Assembly: GCA_900556535.1 (NCBI GenBank)
Contig: USPI01000061.1
Span: 1-7,885, forward strand
Direction: 5' to 3'
DNA from: an uncultured Eubacteriales bacterium
Lineage (GTDB): Bacteria; Bacillota; Clostridia; Oscillospirales; Oscillospiraceae
DNA length: 7,885 nt
Below the pieces are notes generated by a model that saw nothing but the letters and a program-made list of their open reading frames with translations, had not been told where the DNA came from and did not search any database. Of this stretch, positions 1-5,765 are shown one piece after another (positions within the stretch are counted from its first letter, which is position 1; every line of letters starts with the position of its first letter). Both the position numbers and the translations under genes were made by a program.

Positions 1-27
1 GCTCCCGCAAGGAAGCAAATCGACAAG

Positions 28-65
28 CACCCCCTATGCAGTAAAATGCACAGGGGGCGTTTTTT
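28..65 (+). terminator. Intrinsic terminator facing the plus direction
   Basis: Arms at 30-40 (CCCCCTATGCA) and 47-57 (TGCACAGGGGG) enclose a 6-nt loop and are followed by six T at 60-65. This is a good Rho-independent terminator for transcription coming from the left. No plus-strand gene ends inside the window, so the gene it serves would lie just outside, convergent with rplA. The two imperfect positions (36/51 and 29/58) are A-C mismatches in plus-strand RNA but G-U wobbles in minus-strand RNA, so a structured minus-strand RNA is an alternative reading. On the minus strand the hairpin has no U-tract after it. Confidence 0.65.
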
Positions 66-85
66 ATATGCGCGGCAACGCACAA

Positions 86-128
86 ACGAAAAGATCCCGA
101 CGGCGCGCTCTGTGCCGTCGGGATTTTG
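86..128 (-). terminator. Terminator of the rpmG-rplA operon, probably bidirectional
   Basis: A perfect 11-bp stem is formed by ATCCCGACGGC (94-104) and GCCGTCGGGAT (114-124) with a 9-nt loop. It begins 31 nt after the rplA stop codon. In minus-strand RNA the stem is followed by CTTTTCGTTTG, a moderate U-tract, and preceded by AAAA. In plus-strand RNA it is followed by TTTGTT. It therefore can stop transcription from both sides, as is common between convergent genes. Confidence 0.7.
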
Positions 129-155
129 TTATACTGTATGCTTTTTGGCTCGTTA

Positions 156-848
156 TCAGAGCTGCTTCTGGGCGTTTATTTTAATGCCGGGGCCCATGGT
201 GGAAGCGGTGACGCAGGACTTGATGTACTGGCCCTTTGCCGCTGCGGGCTTTGCCTTGATGATGGCGCCGATGAGAGCTGCGTAGTTCTCATACAGCTTA
301 TCCTCGCCGAAGGAGACCTTGCCGATGGGGCAGTGGATGATGTTGGTCTTGTCCAGACGGTACTCGACCTTACCTGCCTTGGACTCCTTGATCGCCTGAG
401 CAATGTTGGGAGTTACGGTGCCTGCCTTGGGGGAGGGCATGAGGCCCTTAGGACCGAGGACCTTACCGAGACGGCCGACGGTGCCCATCATGTCGGGGCT
501 TGCGATAACGGTGTCGAACTCGAACCAGTTCTCCTTCTGGATCTTCTCAACGAGGTCCATGCCGCCGGCGTAATCGGCGCCTGCTGCCAGAGCCTCTTCC
601 TTGCGCTCGTCCTTGCAGAAAACGAGGACGCGGACGGTCTTACCGGTGCCGTTGGGGAGAACGATGGCGCCGCGGACCTGCTGGTCTGCGTGACGGCCGT
701 CAACACCGAGCTTGACGTGCAGCTCAACGGTCTCGTCGAACTTCGCCTTGCTTGCCTTTATTACCAGGCCGAATGCCTCCATGGGATCATAGAGGGCCTG
801 CTTATCTATGAGCTTTGCGCTCTCTTTATAATTTTTACCTCTAAACAA
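156..848 (-). CDS. rplA: 50S ribosomal protein L1
   Basis: The 230-aa product is a full-length L1, the protein of the mobile L1 stalk of the large ribosomal subunit, which binds 23S rRNA near the E site and assists release of deacylated tRNA. In bacteria it also represses translation of its own operon by binding the mRNA. The L1 signature is clear at residues 132-145 ([14 protein letters not shown]), with the family C-terminal STMGPGIKI motif at 216-224. The start is TTG at 848-846: the N-terminus [14 protein letters not shown] lines up with the usual L1 beginning, no ATG lies nearby in frame, and a perfect AGGAGG (862-857) sits 8 nt upstream. It is the last gene of the operon in this window, 60 nt after rplK and followed by a terminator hairpin. 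A probable L1-binding hairpin precedes the ribosome binding site. Identity is not in doubt; the TTG start is well supported. Confidence 0.97.
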   Translation of the reverse strand: MFRGKNYKESAKLIDKQALYDPMEAFGLVIKASKAKFDETVELHVKLGVDGRHADQQVRGAIVLPNGTGKTVRVLVFCKDERKEEALAAGADYAGGMDLVEKIQKENWFEFDTVIASPDMMGTVGRLGKVLGPKGLMPSPKAGTVTPNIAQAIKESKAGKVEYRLDKTNIIHCPIGKVSFGEDKLYENYAALIGAIIKAKPAAAKGQYIKSCVTASTMGPGIKINAQKQL

Positions 849-868
849 TTTCGTTTCCTCCTAAATAT

Positions 869-896
869 GTGGTTGAGTCGGAATAAATCCTCCCAC
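869..896 (-). promoter_or_regulatory. Probable L1-binding autoregulatory hairpin before rplA
   Basis: In minus-strand RNA an outer stem GTGG (896-893) with CCAC (872-869) encloses an inner GGA/TCC stem, separated by an asymmetric internal loop of 2 nt against 7 nt. It starts just after rplK and ends 6 nt before the AGGAGG of rplA. Ribosomal protein L1 is known to repress its own operon by binding an mRNA structure that mimics its 23S rRNA site, two short helices around an asymmetric loop. Position and shape fit that, and from memory a GTGGGAGG...CCAC pattern is common in rplK-rplA gaps of Firmicutes. L1 binding here would block ribosome access. Function is inferred; the stem is short. Confidence 0.5.
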
Positions 897-908
897 TTTT
901 GCCTTTCC

Positions 909-1334
909 TCAGTCGCCTACGACGACGCCCATGGAACGGCAGGTGCCTGCGACCATGCTCATTGCAGCCTCAATGTCGGTGCAGTTGAGGTCGGGCATCT
1001 TCTGCTCTGCGATCTTGCGCAGGTCTTCCTTGCTGATGGTAGCGACCTTGTCTCTCTGGGGAACGCCGGAAGCGGTCTCGATGCCGCAGGCCTTCTTTAT
1101 CAGCAGTGCTGCGGGGGGAGTCTTGGTGATAAAGGTGAAGCTGCGGTCGGAGTAAACGGTGATGACGACGGGGATCATCATGCCCATGTCGCCCTTGGTG
1201 CGCTCGTTAAAGTCCTTGGTGAACTGGCCGATGTTGACGCCGTACTGACCAAGTGCGGGACCTACAGGGGGAGCCGGAGTCGCCTTTCCTGCGGGAACCT
1301 GGAATCTGACATATCCAACTATTTTCTGTGCCAT
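909..1334 (-). CDS. rplK: 50S ribosomal protein L11
   Basis: The 141-aa product is the normal length for L11, which forms the base of the GTPase-associated L7/L12 stalk, binds the 23S rRNA thiostrepton region and takes part in elongation factor action and in the RelA-type stringent response. The N-terminal domain has the characteristic proline-rich segment [17 protein letters not shown] at residues 14-30, followed by [14 protein letters not shown] (55-68) and KTPPAA (71-76). The C-terminal rRNA-binding domain holds the [20 protein letters not shown] helix-turn region (112-131). The ATG at 1334-1332 is preceded by AAAGAGGTG about 8 nt upstream. It lies 20 nt after nusG and 60 nt before rplA in the standard order. 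Confidence 0.98.
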   Translation of the reverse strand: MAQKIVGYVRFQVPAGKATPAPPVGPALGQYGVNIGQFTKDFNERTKGDMGMMIPVVITVYSDRSFTFITKTPPAALLIKKACGIETASGVPQRDKVATISKEDLRKIAEQKMPDLNCTDIEAAMSMVAGTCRSMGVVVGD

Positions 1335-1354
1335 TATTCAGCACCTCTTTCTTA

Positions 1355-1879
1355 TTATTCTTTGATTTCCTCGACCTGATCGAGTTCAAGGTCGACGGGA
1401 GTCTCTCTGCCGAACATAGAGACGACGACGCGGACCCTGTCCTTTTCGGGCTCAAGCTCCTCAACGGTGCCGAGGAAGCCCGCAAGAGGACCGTCGGTGA
1501 CCTTAACGGTGTCGCCGACCTGATAACCCGTGACGATCTCGTGACGCTCGACGCCGAGATCATAGATCTCCTGCTCCGTGAGCGGAACGGCCTTGCCGCC
1601 CGAGCCTACGAAGCCGGTCGCACCGCGGACATTGTGGATCAGATGCCAGCTATCGTCGGTCAGTATCATCTTGCACAGAACGTAGCCGGGGAACACCTTG
1701 CGCTCAACGGTCTTTTCGCCGGAGTCGGTGAACTCGGTGACGGTCTCCATGGGGATATTGACCTCGTGGATCAGATCCTGCATTCCGCGATTTTCGGCAG
1801 CCTTCATGATAGCCGCCGCAACTGCGTTTTCATAACCTGAATAGGTATGGATCACATACCATTTTGCGTCTTCTGCCAT
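1355..1879 (-). CDS. nusG: Transcription termination/antitermination protein NusG
   Basis: The 174-aa product is a complete NusG. It binds RNA polymerase at the clamp, affects pausing and Rho-dependent termination, and can link the polymerase to the leading ribosome. The N-terminal NGN domain starts with KWYVIHTYSGYEN (6-18) and contains the conserved FPGYVL (63-68) and NVRGATGFVG (83-92) elements. The KOW domain follows a short linker, with GYQVGDTVKVTDGPLAGFLG at 118-137. The ATG at 1879 follows the secE stop by 5 nt; the upstream GCAGGTTAG is a weak ribosome binding site, so translation is probably coupled to secE. Length, domain order and position next to secE indicate the housekeeping NusG rather than a specialised LoaP or RfaH paralogue. 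Confidence 0.98.
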   Translation of the reverse strand: MAEDAKWYVIHTYSGYENAVAAAIMKAAENRGMQDLIHEVNIPMETVTEFTDSGEKTVERKVFPGYVLCKMILTDDSWHLIHNVRGATGFVGSGGKAVPLTEQEIYDLGVERHEIVTGYQVGDTVKVTDGPLAGFLGTVEELEPEKDRVRVVVSMFGRETPVDLELDQVEEIKE

Positions 1880-1884
1880 AATCG

Positions 1885-2157
1885 CTAACCTGCAATCTCG
1901 AAGATGACGTTCACGACCAGTCCCGCGAGCTCATCAAAGCCCCACAGGACAACGGCGGCGATCGCCATTACGAAAAGTGCGACACCGGTATTCGTTGCAA
2001 GCTGCTTGGGAGTCGGCCATACGACCTTCTTCAGCTCACTCTTGAGCTCGCGGAACCATTTACCGATGCGCTGGAAAAAACCAAGCTTTTTGTTTTCGTC
2101 TTTCTTGACGGCGTTAGTGTTTTTGACAGGAGCAGCTTTTTTCTTCTCTTCAGCCAT
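1885..2157 (-). CDS. secE: Preprotein translocase subunit SecE
   Basis: This small membrane subunit of the SecYEG channel clamps and stabilises SecY during protein export. The 90-aa form starts with a lysine-rich cytosolic tail (MAEEKKKAAPVKN), then the amphipathic segment FFQRIGKWFRELKSELKKVV ending in the family hallmark WPT at 47-49, then one transmembrane segment at about 57-86. This is the single-TM form usual in Gram-positives. An in-frame GTG at 2166 would add three residues (MQK). The only ribosome binding site, GAAAGG at 2176-2171, is 4 nt from the GTG and 13 nt from the ATG, so spacing does not decide; I prefer ATG because MAE(E/K)K starts are typical. It lies between rpmG and nusG, as usual. 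Confidence 0.95.
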   Translation of the reverse strand: MAEEKKKAAPVKNTNAVKKDENKKLGFFQRIGKWFRELKSELKKVVWPTPKQLATNTGVALFVMAIAAVVLWGFDELAGLVVNVIFEIAG

Positions 2158-2182
2158 TTTTTGCACTCATCCTTTCAGAAAG

Positions 2183-2341
2183 TCACTTGGTTTCAACGTG
2201 CTTGGTGTGCTTGCGGCAGAAGGGGCAATACTTGCTTCTCTCGAGCTTTTCGGAAGTATTCTTCTTGTTCTTGACAGTATTGTAGTTCCTCTGCTTGCAC
2301 TCGTCACATCTGAGTGTGATCTTGACTCTGTTGTCAGCCAT
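2183..2341 (-). CDS. rpmG: 50S ribosomal protein L33, zinc-binding form
   Basis: I found this 52-aa gene by reading the minus strand. The product begins [15 protein letters not shown] and ends KHTKHVETK, the usual size and composition of L33, a small basic protein of the large subunit near the E site. Two cysteine pairs, C12-x2-C15 and C39-x2-C42 (CDEC and CPFC), form the zinc ribbon, so this is the cysteine-containing (C+) type and not the zinc-free paralogue that some Firmicutes induce in zinc shortage. The ATG at 2341 is preceded by AGGAGGTG (2358-2351), 9 nt away. The gene is first in the rpmG-secE-nusG-rplK-rplA operon, about 127 nt downstream of a strong promoter. Confidence 0.97.
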   Translation of the reverse strand: MADNRVKITLRCDECKQRNYNTVKNKKNTSEKLERSKYCPFCRKHTKHVETK

Positions 2342-2469
2342 ACTTTTCGGCACCTCCTATTTTATTTATCCGCGTTACGGTGCGGACATTTGCCTCCCTG
2401 TATTGGAGCCGGGCCGCCGTGCTCTGCACAAATGTGCGCACGAAAAAAGACCTCTCGTCCGACAGGTAA
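2342..2469 (-). promoter_or_regulatory. 5' leader of the rpmG-secE-nusG operon
   Basis: About 125 nt of untranslated RNA separate the predicted transcription start (around 2468) from rpmG. It contains a dyad made of GTGC (2441-2438), GCACA (2437-2433), TGTGC (2430-2426) and GCAC (2422-2419). It also contains a second hairpin, TCCGC (2386-2382) with GCGGA (2373-2369), just before the ribosome binding site. A five-codon frame ATG TCC GCA CCG TAA (2389-2375) overlaps the second hairpin and has AGGGAGG only 3 nt in front. No tRNA gene or known riboswitch is recognisable. Any regulatory role is inference. Confidence 0.35.
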
Positions 2470-2474
2470 TCAAT

Positions 2475-2503
2475 AATATACCACACAGTGCAGGAAAGGT
2501 CAA
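2475..2503 (-). promoter_or_regulatory. Sigma-A type promoter of the rpmG-rplA operon
   Basis: On the minus strand TTGACC (2503-2498) and TATATT (2480-2475) are separated by exactly 17 nt; each hexamer matches the sigma-A consensus at five of six positions. The start point would be near 2468. An A7 run lies directly upstream of the -35 box (2511-2505) and might act as a weak UP-like element. It is the only strong promoter I see between the two operons. Confidence 0.85.
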
Positions 2504-2514
2504 GTTTTTTTACA

Positions 2515-2567
2515 GCAAATGCACCCCGCTTTTCTTCGTCTTACAAGCGGAGTGCATTTGCTTTTTT
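2515..2567. terminator. Strong hairpin between the two operons
   Basis: Two 17-nt arms, GCAAATGCACCCCGCTT (2515-2531) and AAGCGGAGTGCATTTGC (2545-2561), pair around a 13-nt loop. The hairpin begins 7 nt after the stop codon of the 220-aa gene and probably marks the 3' end of the envelope operon. The run of six T (2562-2567) follows the stem in the plus direction; in the minus direction, in which the genes are read, the stem is followed by TGTAAAAAAAC with no U-tract. The single imperfect pair (2525/2551) is G-U in minus RNA and A-C in plus RNA. Whether it terminates, and in which direction, is unresolved. Confidence 0.6.
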
Positions 2568-2568
2568 C

Positions 2569-3231
2569 CTATTTCCCCAAAAGTTTTGCCGAGGCGCACA
2601 TGACCGTGTCAAACGCGGCATCCATGCGCCTTATGGCCTTGCGCAGGAAGCGATAGGGTCTCTCTGACTCCCAGTCGCTGCCGAGCGCGCTTATAAGGCC
2701 GCTTGCGATGAACGGCAGGAAGGCGCGTATCTGCTTTTTATGGTGGATCTCGTCGAGATCGAGCAGAACGTGCACGCCGAGCTGCTGCATCTTTTCGCCG
2801 TGCTTCAGCACGGCCTCGCCCGCATTCGCTAAGATGACCTTCATCCCCAGCGCCCCCGTGAGACGGCGCAGCACCGCCTCGGTGGTGTCGTCCCACTCAG
2901 CGTCCTTCATACTGAGCAGAAAGCACTTATCGCCGAAGCAGAGCTTTTCAAGCCCCTCCGCCGTGAGGAGGCTGTCCCGATAGATGACCATCGCCGCGGG
3001 CATCACGTCGGGAAGCTCCTCGTTCATAAGGCTGGCGAGAATATCCTCCGACTTCTCGCGCCTTTCAAGAAACTCCTCGACCGTGCTCTCGTCGGGGTCA
3101 TACACCGGAGCGGCTACGATGAGATCGACTCCCGCGTCCTTTGCCGCCATGAGGCGGCGTATGGTGTCGATCCTGCTCTTGCAGGTCTTATCCATACCGG
3201 GCATGATGTGTGCTTTGAAATCAATTATCAT
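2569..3231 (-). CDS. Degenerate CpsB/YwqE-like PHP-domain protein, probable pseudoenzyme
   Basis: The 220-aa soluble protein looks like the CpsB/CapC/YwqE family, manganese-dependent PHP-fold tyrosine phosphatases that act on bacterial tyrosine kinases of capsule and exopolysaccharide synthesis. The fold markers are visible: IIDFKAHIMPGMD (2-14) where active members have a D-x-H-x-H motif and an aspartate, DLIVAAPVYDPD (36-47) in place of the ATPHY strand, KVILANAGEAV (131-141) in place of the AHIERY strand, and SALGSDWESERPYRF (181-195) in place of the ASDMH strand. Most metal ligands are replaced: first His by K6, the TPH His by V43, the AHI His by N136, the SDxH His by E188, and the two usual glutamates by non-acidic residues around 82 and 107. 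H8, D14 and D186 remain. There is no signal peptide or membrane segment. The ATG overlaps the stop of the upstream YhgE gene by 4 nt (ATGA), and the frame is intact, so it is likely expressed and not a decayed gene. The family call comes from motif layout by eye and is moderately sure; catalytic inactivity is inference. Confidence 0.6.
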   Translation of the reverse strand: MIIDFKAHIMPGMDKTCKSRIDTIRRLMAAKDAGVDLIVAAPVYDPDESTVEEFLERREKSEDILASLMNEELPDVMPAAMVIYRDSLLTAEGLEKLCFGDKCFLLSMKDAEWDDTTEAVLRRLTGALGMKVILANAGEAVLKHGEKMQQLGVHVLLDLDEIHHKKQIRAFLPFIASGLISALGSDWESERPYRFLRKAIRRMDAAFDTVMCASAKLLGK

Positions 3232-5375
3232 AGCATAACTTCACTCTTTCTTTTACTTGTTTCGATAAGGCGGTTCAGCCCGCGGCAGGGATAGTACAGC
3301 GCAATACCCAGAATTATTGCGCCCAAGGCGACGCCGAGAAGGACGAGTATATTGCGCAGATAAGCGTTGCCGTACATTCCTGCGACGGTCTCGCGCATTG
3401 CATCCATAGCGTATTTAAACGGCATAAAGGCATAGAGCTTTTGGAACACCTCAGGGAGCACCTCAACGGGGTAGGTACCTCCGGAGCCTGCGACCTGGAC
3501 GACCATGACGATGACGGAGATAGCCATGCCTATATTGTCAAGTGCGAAAACAAGTGCGTAGTTAATAAGAGAGAAGCAGAGACCCGTGACGACCGCGGCA
3601 AGGACGAACCTCCATGCCGAGACGCACTGTATCTGAACGTACCACAGGTCGCCGAGAGAGACGATGAGCGCCTGAGCGAGCGCGACGACGAAAAACAGTC
3701 CGTAGCGCCCGAAAAATCTCTCGTGCAGGCGCAATCCCGCAGGCTCATCCTCCTTGCGCAGCTTCACCTTCAGAAGCACCGCGCAAAGCAGTGCGCCGAC
3801 CCACTGTGCAAGCACGGTGTAAAACGGCGACATTGCCGAGCCGTAGGTCGCGATCTCGTATTTTATGACGGTGTTCATGCCGATGGGCGAGGCAAGATAG
3901 CCGCCGATGAGGTCACCGTCGTTTTCGAGCGCGTCCGTTACCTCCTTGAAGAGCTTGCTGCCCGCGAGGGCGGAGATGAACTCGGAAACCACGCCCAGCT
4001 GCTTCTGCGCGCCCTCAAGCGCCTTGCGGGTGTCGATAAAGCCCGACTGCATACTGCCGATGGAGCCGAGGTAGGAGTTGAGAGTCCCGCTCAGAGCGCC
4101 GGTGCTGCCTTGCAGGCGGCTCAGAACGCCCGACACGCTTGCCGCCGCGCCCTGCGCGCCGCTGAGCGTCTCGTGCAGCTTCGGGGCAAGCTCGGAGCTT
4201 ATCATCGACGACAGGCTGCTTATCGTGCTGCGGCACTGCTTGACGGCGGAAAGTATCTCGTCCTGCTGTGCGCGCACGCCCCCCCAGCTCTCCTCCGTCG
4301 CCGTCTCAAGAGCGGCAAGGCGCGAGCTGAGTGCGGAAAGGCTGCTTGCAAGACCGTTCATCTGAGAAGCGGCGGCGTCAAAGCCGATGGAGGTAAACGA
4401 CTGCGCCATATCCCGGCAGTTGGTCGAGAGCGAATCTAAAAGCGCAACGTCGGCGCTGAGCCCCGTCGTGACGTAATCGTTATAGCGGTTTATGTCGGAG
4501 AAAATGTCGGTGAGGCTTGCCTGAATGGATGCGAGGTCCGCGTCCGCCTGACCGAGCGCCGTCGTTATGGACTTTACCGTCGTGTCGATGCGGCTGTCTA
4601 TCGTCGCGGTGTTATTCTCGGCGTTCTGGAGCAGCGCCTTGGACTGCTCAAGCGACTCGCCCGTGCTGCGGCAGAGGTTCACCGAAACGCTTATGAGGTT
4701 CTTCGCGGCGTTGGTGAGCCCGTTTGCGGCGTTGAGCGCCGTGCAGCAGTCGCCGAGCTTGACGCTCAGGCTGCCGATGTCCGCGCTGAGATTTGTCAGC
4801 AGCGACTCCGCGTTAATGCCGTTGGCGTTTGCAACGGAGATGAGGTCGGCAATGTCGTCGGAGATGGTCTGCACGAAGGTGGCGTTGACCTGCTCCTGAA
4901 CGGCGGTCTTGGCCTTGCCGGTTATCTTCGGCGCGATGGCGTTTTTCTTGTCGTTCTGATAGAAAACTATCTCCGGGTTTTTAATTTCGCCGCTGAGAAA
5001 GCTCGTGACGTTTGCGGTGAAATCCTCGGGCACGACGAGCGCGGCATAGCAGTCGCCGCTGTAAACCAGCTCAAGCGCGTCCTTTTCGCTGTCAACGAAC
5101 ACCCAGCCGATGCTGTCGTTGGCCTCGAGAGCGCTTATGACCTGCGAGCCGATGTTTATCTTCAGTCCGAGCACGCTTTGCCCCTCGTCCTCGGAGGCGA
5201 CCGCGACTTTTATGCGCGAGGTGGCGTCCGGGCCGTAGGGGTCCCAGTTGGAAAAGATGTTGAACCACGCATACAGGCAAGGCACTACGCACAGACCGAG
5301 AATGATGACAAGGCCGACGACGCTTGAATTTATGCGCTTAAAATCGTTTTTTATTATGGTGAGGATATTTTTCAT
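3228..5375 (-). CDS. YhgE/Pip-family membrane protein (second copy)
   Basis: The 715-aa protein has the full YhgE/Pip layout. One N-terminal membrane helix (about 18-39) ends in the family motif PCLYAWFNIFSNWDPYG (32-48). A large extracytoplasmic region (about 45-510) follows, rich in Ser, Ala, Leu and Thr with long helical, coiled-coil-like stretches. A C-terminal ABC-2-type membrane domain has about five helices (516-536, 557-577, 588-611, 614-632, 673-695) and the conserved segment GGTYPVEVLPEVFQKLYAF (632-650). Other family blocks are YAALVVPEDFT (110-120) and YQNDKKNAIAPKIT (139-152). The family includes Lactococcus Pip, a phage receptor, and is related to EsaA of type VII secretion; its transport role is unproven. 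ATG at 5375 has GAGGAGGG about 6 nt upstream and overlaps the preceding stop by 4 nt. The outer domain carries several cysteines (210, 211, 235, 320, 381), nearly absent from the partner copy. Family is sure, function is not. Confidence 0.92.
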   Translation of the reverse strand: MKNILTIIKNDFKRINSSVVGLVIILGLCVVPCLYAWFNIFSNWDPYGPDATSRIKVAVASEDEGQSVLGLKINIGSQVISALEANDSIGWVFVDSEKDALELVYSGDCYAALVVPEDFTANVTSFLSGEIKNPEIVFYQNDKKNAIAPKITGKAKTAVQEQVNATFVQTISDDIADLISVANANGINAESLLTNLSADIGSLSVKLGDCCTALNAANGLTNAAKNLISVSVNLCRSTGESLEQSKALLQNAENNTATIDSRIDTTVKSITTALGQADADLASIQASLTDIFSDINRYNDYVTTGLSADVALLDSLSTNCRDMAQSFTSIGFDAAASQMNGLASSLSALSSRLAALETATEESWGGVRAQQDEILSAVKQCRSTISSLSSMISSELAPKLHETLSGAQGAAASVSGVLSRLQGSTGALSGTLNSYLGSIGSMQSGFIDTRKALEGAQKQLGVVSEFISALAGSKLFKEVTDALENDGDLIGGYLASPIGMNTVIKYEIATYGSAMSPFYTVLAQWVGALLCAVLLKVKLRKEDEPAGLRLHERFFGRYGLFFVVALAQALIVSLGDLWYVQIQCVSAWRFVLAAVVTGLCFSLINYALVFALDNIGMAISVIVMVVQVAGSGGTYPVEVLPEVFQKLYAFMPFKYAMDAMRETVAGMYGNAYLRNILVLLGVALGAIILGIALYYPCRGLNRLIETSKRKSEVML

Positions 5376-5764
5376 TTTCCGCCCTCCTCATCAGACCTGC
5401 GCAGCTCGTGCCGAAGCGGTCTGCGCTTGACGTTTACGTTTATGAGGCTGTCAAACTCGCCGAGCTCGCAGCGCGACAGCTCATTCAGCGTGGCCTGAAG
5501 CTGATTGTCGAAATACGCGATGAATATGAGAAACGCCGCGACAATGAACATACAGAATATCCAGATCAGGAGGAAAACTATCCTCGAGCTGTCGGTCAAA
5601 AGCATGACGATGAGAAGCACGAAGGGAATGACGAACAGGCTTATAAGCCCGTGGCGGATGCGCCGCTTGTTATCCTGATGGAGCTGCTCTGCGTACATAA
5701 GGAGCTTGCCGTAGAGGACATCGGTGTTGTTTTCACGAACCCTGACATTGAGCTTTTTCGTCAT
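5372..5764 (-). CDS. Small two-helix membrane protein between the YhgE/Pip genes
   Basis: I do not recognise a named family for this 130-aa protein. A basic cytosolic N-terminus (MTKKLNVRVRENN) and a helical segment (15-37) precede two adjacent membrane helices at about 38-57 and 62-84, joined by a very short DSSR turn. A charged C-terminal tail of about 45 residues ends RRSDEEGGK. By the positive-inside rule both ends should be cytosolic. The frame is open further upstream (to 5839), but I chose ATG at 5764 because the extra residues fall inside the preceding YhgE gene and look like frame-shadow sequence (Ser/Arg-rich), and because the start sits 1 nt after that gene's stop with GGGGGTG about 9 nt upstream. 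Its stop overlaps the next YhgE start (ATGA). Close packing between two YhgE genes suggests a partner or regulatory subunit, which is inference. Confidence 0.85.
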   Translation of the reverse strand: MTKKLNVRVRENNTDVLYGKLLMYAEQLHQDNKRRIRHGLISLFVIPFVLLIVMLLTDSSRIVFLLIWIFCMFIVAAFLIFIAYFDNQLQATLNELSRCELGEFDSLINVNVKRRPLRHELRRSDEEGGK

Positions 5765-5765
5765 A

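Noticed and set aside
126..1379. A 417-codon open frame on the plus strand opposite rplA and rplK
   Set aside because: It is an antisense shadow. The opposite strand encodes unmistakable L1 and L11; the plus-strand translation is Leu/Gly/Ala/Asp-rich with no recognisable domain and is explained by codon bias of the real genes.
2342..2568. tRNA gene, often tRNA-Trp near rpmG-secE
   Set aside because: No cloverleaf, no T-loop GTTCRA sequence and no acceptor stem on either strand.
2295..2603. Plus-strand 102-codon frame across the inter-operon region, a possible source for the plus-facing terminator
   Set aside because: It overlaps rpmG and the promoter on the other strand, its translation has no recognisable features, and the frame runs past the hairpin, so it does not explain the terminator.
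3441..4439. A 332-codon plus-strand open frame opposite the second YhgE/Pip gene
   Set aside because: Same reason: low-complexity, charged translation without motifs, antisense to a confident gene.
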